From contig JAIXOR010000009.1 of NCBI GenBank assembly GCA_027486655.1, positions 1 to 64,000 of the forward strand: a stretch of DNA of 64,000 nt, written 5' to 3'. This document shows, in pieces, positions 33,333-43,899 of the stretch. How positions within the stretch are numbered: position 1 is the first letter of the stretch; each line of letters begins with the position of its first letter. The notes beneath the pieces were generated by a model. That model searched no databases. It worked only from the letters and a program-made list of their open reading frames with translations, and was not told the origin of the DNA. Both the position numbers and the translations under genes were made by a program. This DNA is from Verrucomicrobiaceae bacterium. GTDB taxonomy: Bacteria; Verrucomicrobiota; Verrucomicrobiia; Verrucomicrobiales; Akkermansiaceae.

Positions 33333-34049
33333 ATGTTCGCCCGTCTGATGGATCCCGCCGAACTCAGCATCCTCGTTTGCGCCTTCAATGAGGAGGCCGC
33401 GATCTCCGGCACGCTCGCCGATCTGGCGGAGCACGCGCCGCGTGGATGCGAGATCCTTGTCGTGGACGGCGGCAACGATCGCACCGGCGAAATCGTCCGC
33501 TCGCTGGAACCCACGATGCCCGGTCTGCGCCATGTGGCTCATCACGGGGATCGCGGCAAGGGCCATGCCGTGCGCACCGGCATCTCGATGGCCCGCGGCA
33601 GATATCAGGTGCAGTTTGATGCGGACGGGCAGTTCTTCGCCAGGGACATCGCGCAGGTCATCGCCCCGCTGGCCGAGGGGCGGGCGGATGTGGTGCTTGG
33701 CAGCCGGTTTCTCCCCGCGAGCGGAGCGGATCCCGAGGCCTCGCTCAGCCGCAGTCTGGGAAACCACGTGCTCAGCGGGTGGGCCTCGCTGCTTTTTCTC
33801 CATCGCATGACCGATGTGCTCGCCGGCCTCAAGGCCTGGACGGCGGAGGCCGGTCGGGTGATCGACCTGAAGAGCGATCGATTTGAATACGAGGTCGAGA
33901 TCCCCGCCCGTGCGCTGCGGCGTGGATTGCGGGTGATGGATGTGCCCGTCTCCACCCGGGAGCGCGGCCATGGTGAGTCGAAGGTGCCCGTCGTGCGCAC
34001 CGGGCTCAGGGTTCTAACAGCCACCGCGCGCTTCCGATGGGAGAAGTGA
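33333..34049 (+). CDS. GT2 glycosyltransferase, polyprenyl-phosphate mannose synthase-like
   Basis: 238 residues. GT-A fold: LSILVCAFNEE (11-21), VDGGNDRT (44-51), RGKGHAVRTG (74-83) and the metal-binding DADGQ (96-100). The C-terminal half (VLGSRFLP, LAGLKAW, VPVSTRERGHGESK) is like dolichol-phosphate mannosyltransferase (DPM1-type), which transfers mannose from GDP-mannose to a polyprenyl phosphate. No membrane helices are seen, consistent with a cytoplasmic-face enzyme. A second ATG at 33348 is possible. Its stop overlaps the next gene by 13 bases, so the products are probably made together and this enzyme feeds the TMTC-like one. Sugar is inferred. Confidence 0.8.
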   Translation: MFARLMDPAELSILVCAFNEEAAISGTLADLAEHAPRGCEILVVDGGNDRTGEIVRSLEPTMPGLRHVAHHGDRGKGHAVRTGISMARGRYQVQFDADGQFFARDIAQVIAPLAEGRADVVLGSRFLPASGADPEASLSRSLGNHVLSGWASLLFLHRMTDVLAGLKAWTAEAGRVIDLKSDRFEYEVEIPARALRRGLRVMDVPVSTRERGHGESKVPVVRTGLRVLTATARFRWEK

Positions 34050-36133
34050 GACCGCCATTCGCCCGGCATGCCGCGTTCGTGGTGCTCGCGGTGCTCGCGC
34101 TGTATTCGCGTTGTGCGGACTTCCCCTTCGTGAACTACGACGACAACCGTTACTTCTACGAAAACCCGCATGTTCTAACAGGCCTCACCCGTGACAACGC
34201 GGCCTGGGCCTTCGGCATCCACGGGCCGAGCATGTGGATCCCGCTCACCTGGTTGTCCCATCAGGCGATGGTGAGCCTGTTCGGCACGGAGCCGGGCCCG
34301 CACCATGTGCTCAATGTGCTGCTGCACGCCGCGAATGCCGTGCTGCTCCTGCTGTTCCTGCGCCGCACAACCGGCCAGGCCCTGCATGCCTTCGCCGTGG
34401 CGCTGATTTTCGCCATCCATCCGCTGCATGTGGAGTCGGTGGCGTGGGTCACCGAGCGCAAGGACGTGCTGTCCCTGTTCTTCTGCCTGGCCGCGCTGAT
34501 CGCCTACGAAGGCCATGCGCGCAGGGCGGACTGGAAACTCTATCCGCTGGTGCTTCTCTGCCACGCGCTGGCCGTCATGGCGAAGCCCCTGGCCGTGACG
34601 CTTCCCTGCGTGATGCTGCTCTGCGACTTCTGGCCGCTGCGCAGGGCCAGGCTGGCGGGTGGCGGTGCCGGGACTAACAGAATCATCCTCGAAAAACTGC
34701 CACTGCTCGCCATCTCGGGTCTTGCCAGCCATTTCACCGTGCTTTGCCAGAACTCGATCGGAGCGATCGGCAGCAGCACCGAGTTTCCACCGGAGTTGCG
34801 GCTCGCGAATGCGGTGACGGCGTATGGAGCCTACCTTCGCAGGCTCCTGCTGCCGACGGATCTGGCGGTGTTTTATCCCTATCCGGAGCGTCTCGCTGCG
34901 GCTTCGGTGGCGGTTTCACTCCTCGTATGCCTGGCGGCCGGGCTGCTGGCTCTGCGGTTCCGGAAATCTCAACCCGCCGCGTTGTTCGGGCTGCTTTGGT
35001 TTGGCGGAACGCTGGTGCCGATGATCGGCCTGGTGCAGGCGGGAGCTGCGGCGATGGCGGATCGTTACGCCTATTTGCCCTTCATCGGGCTCTACATCGC
35101 CCTGGTCTGGAGTGTGGCCGGCTGGATGCCCCGTCGACCGCGCGCGCTGGCCTGGATCGCAGGGCTGGCGGCGTGTTGGCTGGCGGCCCTGACATGGCGG
35201 CAGATCTCGTTCTGGAAATCGAGCGAAGAGCTTTTCTCGCGGGCCGTGGCGGTCACGGAAAGAAACTACCTGGCCCACAACAACCTGGGGCTGGCCGTGC
35301 AGCAGGCGGGCCGGACGGACGAAGCGCGCCGCCAGTTCGAGCTCTCGGTCGCGGCCCGCCCCGGCTACCCGGAGGCGATCAACAACCTGGCCATCCTCGA
35401 AGCCAGGCAGGGGCGCCCGGACGTCGCACGTTCCTGGCTGGAGCCGATGCTCGCCGCACATCCGGACCACGCCACCGGTTGGCACAATCTCGCCAAGGTG
35501 CTTGCGGACCTCGGCGAGCGGGACGCCGCCGTGCGGGCCTTCCGCAAGGCGATCGAGCTCTCGCCCACGTTCATCGAGCCACGTTACGACCTCGCCTGTC
35601 TGCTGATGTCCGCGGACGCCGCCACCGCGAAGGAACTTCTGGTCGGCGTGGTCCGCTCGGCACCGGGACATTCGAACGCGTGGGTGAATCTCGGTGTTCT
35701 GCTCGCCGCCGCGGGCGACGGCGCAGGCGCACAGCAAGCCTATCAGAAAGCCCTCGCCGCCCAACCTGCAAACGGCACCGCGCACCACAACATGGCGCTT
35801 CTCCTCGCAGGCCTCGGTCGCGGCCAGGAAGCGCTCCACCACATGCGTGAGGCCGCCCTCCACGGCTGCGGCACGGCCCGTCATTTCCGGATGTTGGGCG
35901 AAGCCTTCCGCGCCAAGGGCGATGCATCGACGGCGCGCTCGCTGCTCGATGAGGCCCTCCGCGTGGATCCCCGCGATGCGGATGCGCACAATGACCTGGG
36001 CGTGATCCTCGGAGACAGTGGCGACCACGCGGGCGCGTTGAGGCATTTCCGCGAGGCCGTGGCGATCGATCCAAAACACCCGCGCGCCACCCTCAACCTG
36101 CGGCGCGCGGAAACGATGGTGCCGAAGCCCTGA
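34037..36133 (+). CDS. TMTC-like O-mannosyltransferase with C-terminal TPRs
   Basis: 698 residues. Multi-pass N-terminal part (residues about 8-405, some 10 hydrophobic segments). Asp35-Asp36 sits in FVNYDDNRYFYENPHV, where GT-C mannosyltransferases keep their acidic pair, and HPLHVESVAWVTERKD (128-143) matches TMTC-type proteins. From about 410 to the end there are seven or so tetratricopeptide repeats (HNNLGLAVQQAG, WHNLAKVLADLG, HNMALLLAGLGR). This is the architecture of eukaryotic TMTC1-4, which O-mannosylate cadherins with dolichol-phosphate mannose. Overlap with the GT2 gene (13 bases) supports a donor/transferase pair. Substrate inference: secreted Ser/Thr-rich protein. Three YCTAACAR-type words lie near or within (34013 just upstream, 34174, 34673). 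Confidence 0.75.
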   Translation: MGEVRPPFARHAAFVVLAVLALYSRCADFPFVNYDDNRYFYENPHVLTGLTRDNAAWAFGIHGPSMWIPLTWLSHQAMVSLFGTEPGPHHVLNVLLHAANAVLLLLFLRRTTGQALHAFAVALIFAIHPLHVESVAWVTERKDVLSLFFCLAALIAYEGHARRADWKLYPLVLLCHALAVMAKPLAVTLPCVMLLCDFWPLRRARLAGGGAGTNRIILEKLPLLAISGLASHFTVLCQNSIGAIGSSTEFPPELRLANAVTAYGAYLRRLLLPTDLAVFYPYPERLAAASVAVSLLVCLAAGLLALRFRKSQPAALFGLLWFGGTLVPMIGLVQAGAAAMADRYAYLPFIGLYIALVWSVAGWMPRRPRALAWIAGLAACWLAALTWRQISFWKSSEELFSRAVAVTERNYLAHNNLGLAVQQAGRTDEARRQFELSVAARPGYPEAINNLAILEARQGRPDVARSWLEPMLAAHPDHATGWHNLAKVLADLGERDAAVRAFRKAIELSPTFIEPRYDLACLLMSADAATAKELLVGVVRSAPGHSNAWVNLGVLLAAAGDGAGAQQAYQKALAAQPANGTAHHNMALLLAGLGRGQEALHHMREAALHGCGTARHFRMLGEAFRAKGDASTARSLLDEALRVDPRDADAHNDLGVILGDSGDHAGALRHFREAVAIDPKHPRATLNLRRAETMVPKP

Positions 36134-36151
36134 GCGGATCTCAGCCTGCGA

Positions 36152-38422
<2,271 letters not shown>

Positions 38423-38452
38423 TCAATCCCCGTGCGGGGAAACCCGGAAACG

Positions 38453-39229
38453 CTAGACGTAGGCGTGCGTCGATCGCCCGTCCGCCTCGGGATCCGGCGG
38501 CAGAGGCTCCAGCGGGGCGATGTTTTCACAACGATCCGGAATGCACACGGTGGCCCTGGCCCAGTGTACTGCATTGGTGATCACCCGCTGCACCTCGGGT
38601 TGATGATAGGTGGGATAGGTCTCATGGCCCGGCTTGAAGTAGAACACCCGCCCGTGCCCGCGCTGCCAGGTGGCTCCACTGCGGAAGACCTCGCCACCGG
38701 TGTACCAGGAAATGAAGATCAGCTCGTCCGGTGTGGGGATGGCAAAAGGCTCGCCATACATCTCCTCCTGCGGGATCTCAAAACAATGGCCGATGCCGCG
38801 CGTGATCGGGTGGTGCGGAGCGATGTTCCACACGCGCTCCTTGTCGGTGGACTCCCGCCATTGCAGCGAACAGGTCGTGCCCATCAGCGCTTTGAAGATC
38901 TTCGAGTAGTGCGCGGAATGCAGCACAATGAGCCCCATGCCTTCCAGCACGCGGCGTTTCACCTCCGCGACCACATCGTCCGACACCTCGCCGTGCGCCA
39001 TGTGACCCCACCAGATCAGCACATCGGTGGCATCCAGCCGCGCGCTTTCCAGCCCGTGCCGAGCTTGATCGAGAAACGCGGTCTCCACCATCAACCCGGA
39101 ATCCTCGCGAAGGAAGGCGGCGATCGCTTCATGGATGCCGTCCGGATAAATCGCGGAGACTTTCGGGTTGATCTTCTCGTGGCGGAATTCGCTCCAGACA
39201 AGAACACGGATCGGCGGGGTGGCGGGCAT
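38453..39229 (-). CDS. ThuA-domain protein
   Basis: 258 residues. ThuA family (trehalose-utilisation-like, class I glutamine-amidotransferase fold): [11 protein letters not shown] near the start, [41 protein letters not shown] and [21 protein letters not shown]. ThuA proteins are linked to disaccharide metabolism, with poorly defined chemistry; some are plausible sugar 3-keto enzymes in context, but none is seen here. No signal peptide. Lies between icd and the rplU-rpmA terminator on the same strand. Confidence 0.8.
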   Translation of the reverse strand: MPATPPIRVLVWSEFRHEKINPKVSAIYPDGIHEAIAAFLREDSGLMVETAFLDQARHGLESARLDATDVLIWWGHMAHGEVSDDVVAEVKRRVLEGMGLIVLHSAHYSKIFKALMGTTCSLQWRESTDKERVWNIAPHHPITRGIGHCFEIPQEEMYGEPFAIPTPDELIFISWYTGGEVFRSGATWQRGHGRVFYFKPGHETYPTYHQPEVQRVITNAVHWARATVCIPDRCENIAPLEPLPPDPEADGRSTHAYV

Positions 39230-39250
39230 GGGTGCGGGATAGGCTTGGTT

Positions 39251-39290
39251 TCAAAGAAAAAGCCGCTTCCCGGATCGGAAAGCGGCTTTG
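39251..39290 (-). terminator. Intrinsic terminator of rplU-rpmA
   Basis: A 10-bp perfect stem (left arm 39259-39268, right arm 39280-39289, AAAGCCGCTT/AAGCGGCTTT) lies 26 bases past the L27 stop. On the minus strand it is followed by a run read as TTTTTCTTT. It ends the ribosomal operon and separates it from the ThuA gene. Confidence 0.8.
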
Positions 39291-39315
39291 GAAAAATCCT
39301 TTGCCAGTGGCGGGA

Positions 39316-39567
39316 TCAGTTGGCGGCTGCCACCACGTTGATGCGGCGGGAGTCCTGATCGAAGGCCACGCGGCCGTCCACAAGGGCGAAAATCGTGTGA
39401 TCGCGGCCGATGCCGACGCCGGTTCCGGGGCGGAACTTGGTGCCGCGCTGGCGGACGATGATGTTGCCGGCGATGACGGCTTGTCCGCCGAATTTCTTCA
39501 CGCCGAGACGCTTGCTGCGCGAATCGCGACCGTTCTTGACGGAGCCTTGTCCTTTCTTGTGGGCCAT
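39316..39567 (-). CDS. rpmA: 50S ribosomal protein L27
   Basis: 83 residues, family length 83-85. [19 protein letters not shown] at the N-terminus is the conserved L27 start that reaches the peptidyl-transferase centre; [19 protein letters not shown] and [12 protein letters not shown] follow. It is second in the rplU-rpmA pair with a 34-base gap. There is no Shine-Dalgarno before the ATG (sequence CACCTCACTCTC). Confidence 0.97.
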   Translation of the reverse strand: MAHKKGQGSVKNGRDSRSKRLGVKKFGGQAVIAGNIIVRQRGTKFRPGTGVGIGRDHTIFALVDGRVAFDQDSRRINVVAAAN

Positions 39568-39601
39568 GAGAGTGAGGTGTTGGAGATGGTGGGATGGTGG
39601 A

Positions 39602-39913
39602 TCAACCGGCGATCGAGGTCACCTCGAGCGTGGTCAGGGCGCGGCGGAAGCCCTTGGTCTTGTGGAAGCCCTTGCGGCGCTTGAACTTGAAGGCGATGCC
39701 CTTCGGTCCGCGATACTGGCTGAGGACCTTGGCGGTGACCGAGGCTCCTTCAACGGTCGGCGAGCCGATCTTGACGCTCTCTCCCTCGCCGACGATCAGG
39801 ACGTCGAACTTGATTTCGGAGTCCACCGCGGCGTCGAGTTTCTCGACATCGAACTTGGTGCCTTCTTGGACGCGGTATTGCTTGCCGCCGGTTTTGATCA
39901 CTGCGTAGGCCAT
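39602..39913 (-). CDS. rplU: 50S ribosomal protein L21
   Basis: 103 residues, family length. [18 protein letters not shown] at the start and the C-terminal [15 protein letters not shown] zone are diagnostic for L21. First gene of the rplU-rpmA operon, transcribed leftward from the 198-base gap shared with bioA. The sequence before ATG is CTCTTTTCCCAATACGGCC, without Shine-Dalgarno. Confidence 0.97.
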   Translation of the reverse strand: MAYAVIKTGGKQYRVQEGTKFDVEKLDAAVDSEIKFDVLIVGEGESVKIGSPTVEGASVTAKVLSQYRGPKGIAFKFKRRKGFHKTKGFRRALTTLEVTSIAG

Positions 39914-40111
39914 GGCCGTATTGGGAAAAGAGGTTCAACCGCCCCCGTGGGCGGGCGGGGAGAACACCACGGCCCTCCCCACCGCGCAAGGTTTTTTTGA
40001 CCGGATGGGCGGGTTTTTTGGAAAAACAGGCCGCTTCCTCGAATTTCATCCGGACAAATCCGGATTTCCGATCGTGCAATCGCGGATTTCCGGACTCATC
40101 CTCCACCCGCG
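39914..40111. promoter_or_regulatory. Divergent rplU/bioA intergenic region
   Basis: 198 bases carrying the promoters of rplU (leftward) and bioA (rightward). It holds two T-runs (near 39992-39998 and 40014-40019) and a short inverted repeat TCCGGAcaaATCCGGAT near 40048-40065. A possible bioA -35 is TTGACC at 39997-40002, but no convincing -10 follows. No BirA-type operator was recognised. Confidence 0.4.
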
Positions 40112-41419
40112 ATGCGCGAGGACACCCGCCGCTGGATCCGCGCCGACAAGGCGCACTGCTGGCACCCATTCACCCGTCAGGGCGATTGGTGCGCGGAGGC
40201 TCACGACCCGCTCGTTCTCACCCGGGGCGAGGGTTCCTGGCTTTGGGATTCGGAAGGGCACCGCTATCTGGACGGCAATTCATCGATCTGGACCAACATC
40301 CACGGCCACGCCCACCCGGGGATCACGGCGGCCATCCGGGCGCAGTTGGACAAGGCGGCGCATACTTCCTTCCTTGGTTTCACCCACCCGCTGGCGGCGG
40401 AGCTTGCCGCGCGGTTGTGTGCGTTTTTCCCGGGCACTCTCGAGCGCGTTTTTTTCTCCGATGACGGCTCCACCGCCGTGGAATGCGCGTTGAAACTCTC
40501 GCTCCAGCACCGGATGCAAACCGGCGAGGCGGAACGCACGCGCTTCGTCGCATTTGAAAACGGCTACCACGGAGACACCCTCGGAGCCGCCTCCCTTGGC
40601 GGAGTGTCCCGGTTTTTCGAACGCTTCACCGGCCGCGGATACGAGGTCACCCACGTGCGCTCGCTCGACGAACTGGACCGCCTCGATCCCATCCACCTCA
40701 GCGGCGTGGTCATCGAACCCCTGATCCAGGGCGTCAACGAGATGCGTCCCTGGCCGACCGGCATGCTCGCCGCCCTGCGCGCCTGGTGCGACGAGACCGG
40801 CGTCCATCTGATCCTCGATGAAGTGATGACCGGCTTCGGCCGCACCGGCGCCCTGTTCGCCTGCCAGCGGGAAAACGTGGTGCCGGACTTCCTGTGCCTG
40901 GCGAAGGGACTCACCGGCGGCTACCTGCCGATGGCCGCCACGCTCACCCGCGAACGGATTTACGAGGCCTTCCTCGGACCAGCGGAACACGCCTTCTATT
41001 ACGGCCACAGCTACACCGCCAATCCACTCGGCTGCGCCGCCGCCATGGCCAGCCTCGATGTGTTCGAAAACGAAGGCACCCTCGCGGCCCTCCAGCCGAA
41101 AATCGACCACCTGCGCGCGGGGCTCGCCTCGCTGCAGGCCGCCCACCCGCTCATCCACGAGGTCCGCCAGTGCGGATTCATCGCCGGGATCGAGCTGCGC
41201 CAGCCCGATGGCAGCCGTTTCCCCAGGGAATCCCGCGCCGGCGAAACGTTCTGCCTCGCCCTGCGCAAACACGGCCTGCTCACCCGCCCCATCCTCGATA
41301 CCGTGGTGCTCATGCCTCCGCTCTGCACGTCCACCCGCGAGCTGGACCACGCCCTTGCGGCGATCGATGCGGCGATTTCCGAAAATCCGGGCATTGACAC
41401 CCGCCCCGCGAGGCCGTAA
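40112..41419 (+). CDS. bioA: Adenosylmethionine-8-amino-7-oxononanoate aminotransferase
   Basis: 435 residues, fold-type I aminotransferase. Seen: HCWHPFTRQ near the start, VFFSDDGSTAVECALK (113-128), FENGYHGDT (148-156), LILDEVMTGFGRTG with Asp236, and the PLP lysine Lys265 in CLAKGLTGGYLPM. HPFT near residue 18 fits BioA rather than ornithine-type enzymes. Makes 7,8-diaminopelargonate in biotin synthesis. No other bio genes are in the window. Upstream region has CATCCTCCACCCGCG with no Shine-Dalgarno. Confidence 0.9.
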   Translation: MREDTRRWIRADKAHCWHPFTRQGDWCAEAHDPLVLTRGEGSWLWDSEGHRYLDGNSSIWTNIHGHAHPGITAAIRAQLDKAAHTSFLGFTHPLAAELAARLCAFFPGTLERVFFSDDGSTAVECALKLSLQHRMQTGEAERTRFVAFENGYHGDTLGAASLGGVSRFFERFTGRGYEVTHVRSLDELDRLDPIHLSGVVIEPLIQGVNEMRPWPTGMLAALRAWCDETGVHLILDEVMTGFGRTGALFACQRENVVPDFLCLAKGLTGGYLPMAATLTRERIYEAFLGPAEHAFYYGHSYTANPLGCAAAMASLDVFENEGTLAALQPKIDHLRAGLASLQAAHPLIHEVRQCGFIAGIELRQPDGSRFPRESRAGETFCLALRKHGLLTRPILDTVVLMPPLCTSTRELDHALAAIDAAISENPGIDTRPARP

Positions 41420-41444
41420 TCACTCGCCCCCGCGCCACGCGCAC

Positions 41445-41519
41445 GGCGGAGTAGCCAAGTGGTAAGGCAATGGTTTGCAAAACCGTCATTCGAGGGTTCG
41501 ATTCCCTCCTCCGCCTCCA
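41445..41519 (+). tRNA. tRNA-Cys (GCA)
   Basis: Acceptor stem GGCGGAG (41445-41451) pairs with CTCCGCC (41509-41515); discriminator T at 41516, as usual for tRNA-Cys; CCA encoded at 41517-41519. D-loop GCCAAGTGGTAAGGC, anticodon GCA at 41477-41479 in a TTTGCAAAA loop, T-arm GAGGGTTCGATTCCCTC. Length 75 with CCA. The menA start lies only 9 bases after the CCA. Confidence 0.97.
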
Positions 41520-41528
41520 GTTTTTCCC

Positions 41529-42419
41529 GTGAGCTCTTCTCTCCTGAAGTCCTGCGTGCTGGCCGCCCGGCCGAAGACTCTGCCCGCAGCCATTGTGCCG
41601 GTCTGGGCAGGTTGCGTGTTGGCTTGGAAACTCAGCGGAACCTTCGATGCCTGGCTCGCCGCCTGCACGCTGATGGGCTCCATCTGCATCCAGATCGCGA
41701 CGAATTTCTTCAATGACGCCATCGATTCCCGCAAAGGCGCGGATACCGCGCAACGCCTCGGCCCTGTGCGGGTGACGGCCGCCGGCCTGATGAGTCCGCG
41801 GGCGGTGATGGGAGTGGCGGCGGTTTTCCTCGTGGCGGCCACCGCCTGCGGCGCGGTCCTCTATCAGGCGCGGGGTTGGCCGATTGTGGCGATCGGTCTG
41901 CCGTCCTTGTTCCTCTCCTATGGCTACACCGGCGGGCCGTTTCCACTGGCCTATCGCGGGATGGGCGAGTTGTTCGTGATCCTGTTCTTCGGGCTGGTGG
42001 CGGTGGCGGGCACGGTTTTCATCCAGACCGGTGCCTGGCCGGCGGCATCCTTTCTGTTAGGCGGGCAGATCGGGCTGCTTTCCGCGGTGCTCATTTCCAT
42101 CAACAACTTCCGGGACCGCGAGGAGGATGCCGGCACGGGAAAACGCACGCTGGCCGTGCGCTTCGGGCCAAAGGTGGCGGCGGCGGTGATCTGGCTGGAG
42201 ATCAAGCTGGCGGCCTTTGGAGGGCTGGCATGGATCGCGCTGGACCATCCGCCGCTGATGTTTGCAAGCCTGCCGGTGCTGCTGCTGGGCATGCGGATCA
42301 TCTGGGGGGTGCTCACGCTGCCGCCGGGACCGGGATTCAACCGGCTGCTGGCTCTGGGCGGGGTGCAGTTGATCCTCTTCGCCGCGGTGTTTCACCTCGC
42401 CGCATCGATGAGCGCGTGA
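41529..42419 (+). CDS. menA: 1,4-dihydroxy-2-naphthoate polyprenyltransferase
   Basis: 296 residues from GTG at 41529. UbiA-superfamily prenyltransferase with about nine membrane segments; NFFNDAIDSRKGADT holds the first DxxxD-type motif and NNFRDREEDAGTGKRTL the second, with RLGPVRVTAAGLMSP between, typical of MenA. Makes demethylmenaquinone from DHNA at the inner membrane. The start is odd: it lies 9 bases after the tRNA-Cys CCA, leaving no room for a Shine-Dalgarno, and the nearest in-frame ATG would cut off the first helix. Its last 28 bases overlap the convergent phosphatase gene. Confidence 0.85.
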   Translation: MSSSLLKSCVLAARPKTLPAAIVPVWAGCVLAWKLSGTFDAWLAACTLMGSICIQIATNFFNDAIDSRKGADTAQRLGPVRVTAAGLMSPRAVMGVAAVFLVAATACGAVLYQARGWPIVAIGLPSLFLSYGYTGGPFPLAYRGMGELFVILFFGLVAVAGTVFIQTGAWPAASFLLGGQIGLLSAVLISINNFRDREEDAGTGKRTLAVRFGPKVAAAVIWLEIKLAAFGGLAWIALDHPPLMFASLPVLLLGMRIIWGVLTLPPGPGFNRLLALGGVQLILFAAVFHLAASMSA

Positions 42420-43744
42420 TGGACGTCCACCGCATCCTTCACGGGAAACCTCGTGCCTAACAGAACCGGCCGGAAGGCATCCGGCACCCGGTCCCGCCCG
42501 TGGGAACCACGGACCAGGCCGGCATCCAGCGGGATCACCTCCAGCAAGCCGCGCAGGCCGAGTTTCTTCTTGAGAAGGAACGAGGCGATCCGGAGCTTCG
42601 GCATCGGGATGGCCGGATCGATGAACAACTCGCAGGGATCGTAGCCCGGCTTGCGGTGGATATCGATGGTGCGCGCGTAGTCGGGGGCCACCGCATCGTC
42701 CTCCCAGAAGTAATAGGTGAACCACGCGTCCGGCGCGGCCACCGCGATGAAATCCCCGGCCCGCCCGGTGGCGGCGCACGGCCCCCAGGTGTCCGCGGGG
42801 ATCCTGAGCTCCTCGACTCCCGCCGTGTTTTCCAGAAGGGCGCGGACCTCGTCGCGGATCGAGGGATCGTTCACATAGACATGGGCGGCCTGGTGATCCG
42901 CCACCGCGAAGGCGCGGCAGCCACCGCAATCGAGCGTCTCGCGGCCGAGCTCGTTCTTGAGCGAGAGCCAGCCCTTGGCGCGGAACAGGCGGTTGAGATG
43001 CACCGGCCGGGAAACCGGGGTGATGCCATACTCGGAGAGCACGATCACCCGGACGCCACGTTCCTGATAGAAGTCGAGGAGTCCTCCGGCCACGCGGTCG
43101 ATCTTGCGGAGTTCTTCCGGGATGTGGGACGCATCCGGCCCGTCCTTCTGCAAGGGGTAGTCGAGATGAGGCAGGTAAACCAGGCTGAGCGAGGGCCGGT
43201 GTTTCTCCTCCACGAACCGCGCGGAGGCGGCGATCCACTCGGAGGAGGCAATGCCCGCCGCGGGTCCCCAAAAGGCGGGAAACGGAAACTCGCCAAGCTC
43301 GCGTTTCAACTCATCGCGCAGGCCCATCGGCTGGGTGTGGACGTCGAAAACCTTGCGTCCGTCCGCCGGGTAGAGCGGCCGCGGCGTGATGCTGAAGTCC
43401 GCGGTGGAATGCATGTTGTACCACCAGAACAGCTTGGCACAGGTGAACGAGGGGTCCTCGCGGCGGAGCACATCCCAGAGTTTTTCGCCGTGGACCAGAT
43501 GATTGCTTTGTTTCCAGAAACGGACTTCAGCGGACTCGCGGTCATACCATCCGTTGGCGACGATGCCATGGCCGGAGACAGGCAGCCCGGTGAGGATGGA
43601 TGACTGCCCGGTGCAGGTCACCGCCGGGAAATCCGGAGCGTATCCCTGCAGCCCGTGTTTCTCCGCAAACCCGGTGAGGCGGGGCATGTCCGGCCCGAGC
43701 AGGGACTCCGATAATCCGACGATGTTGAGAACGGCTAGGCGCAT
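42392..43744 (-). CDS. EboF-like alkaline-phosphatase-superfamily protein
   Basis: 450 residues from ATG at 43744; an upstream extension has no conservation. Starts MRLAVLNIVGLSESLLG, with FPAVTCTGQSSILTG holding the metal-binding Thr/Ser nucleophile and HLDYPLQKDG, VIVLSEYGITPV and AVADHQAAHVYVND later, as in the nucleotide pyrophosphatase/phosphodiesterase group. Closest by recollection to EboF of the ebo cluster, which acts in scytonemin/eustigmatophyte-type metabolite export; the other ebo genes are not here, so only a phosphoesterase role is safe. Overlaps the end of menA convergently by 28 bases. One YCTAACAR word (42456) lies near its C-terminus. Confidence 0.7.
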   Translation of the reverse strand: MRLAVLNIVGLSESLLGPDMPRLTGFAEKHGLQGYAPDFPAVTCTGQSSILTGLPVSGHGIVANGWYDRESAEVRFWKQSNHLVHGEKLWDVLRREDPSFTCAKLFWWYNMHSTADFSITPRPLYPADGRKVFDVHTQPMGLRDELKRELGEFPFPAFWGPAAGIASSEWIAASARFVEEKHRPSLSLVYLPHLDYPLQKDGPDASHIPEELRKIDRVAGGLLDFYQERGVRVIVLSEYGITPVSRPVHLNRLFRAKGWLSLKNELGRETLDCGGCRAFAVADHQAAHVYVNDPSIRDEVRALLENTAGVEELRIPADTWGPCAATGRAGDFIAVAAPDAWFTYYFWEDDAVAPDYARTIDIHRKPGYDPCELFIDPAIPMPKLRIASFLLKKKLGLRGLLEVIPLDAGLVRGSHGRDRVPDAFRPVLLGTRFPVKDAVDVHHALIDAAR

Positions 43745-43899
43745 GGTTTCCCGATACCCGCGAAGCATGGCAGGGAGAACCGGCCTCACGCAAGCGCGGT
43801 GGGATGAAAGGATGGCCCACCCTCGCGCCGTTTCCGTGCGCTCACCGGAGGACATCCCTCCTTGCCAAAACCACCACTCCCCGATTGCATCGAAAGCTC

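Noticed and set aside
42392..43744. An ebo cluster around the EboF-like gene
   Set aside because: No EboA-E gene is adjacent; menA is only a convergent neighbour and looks like MenA rather than EboC.
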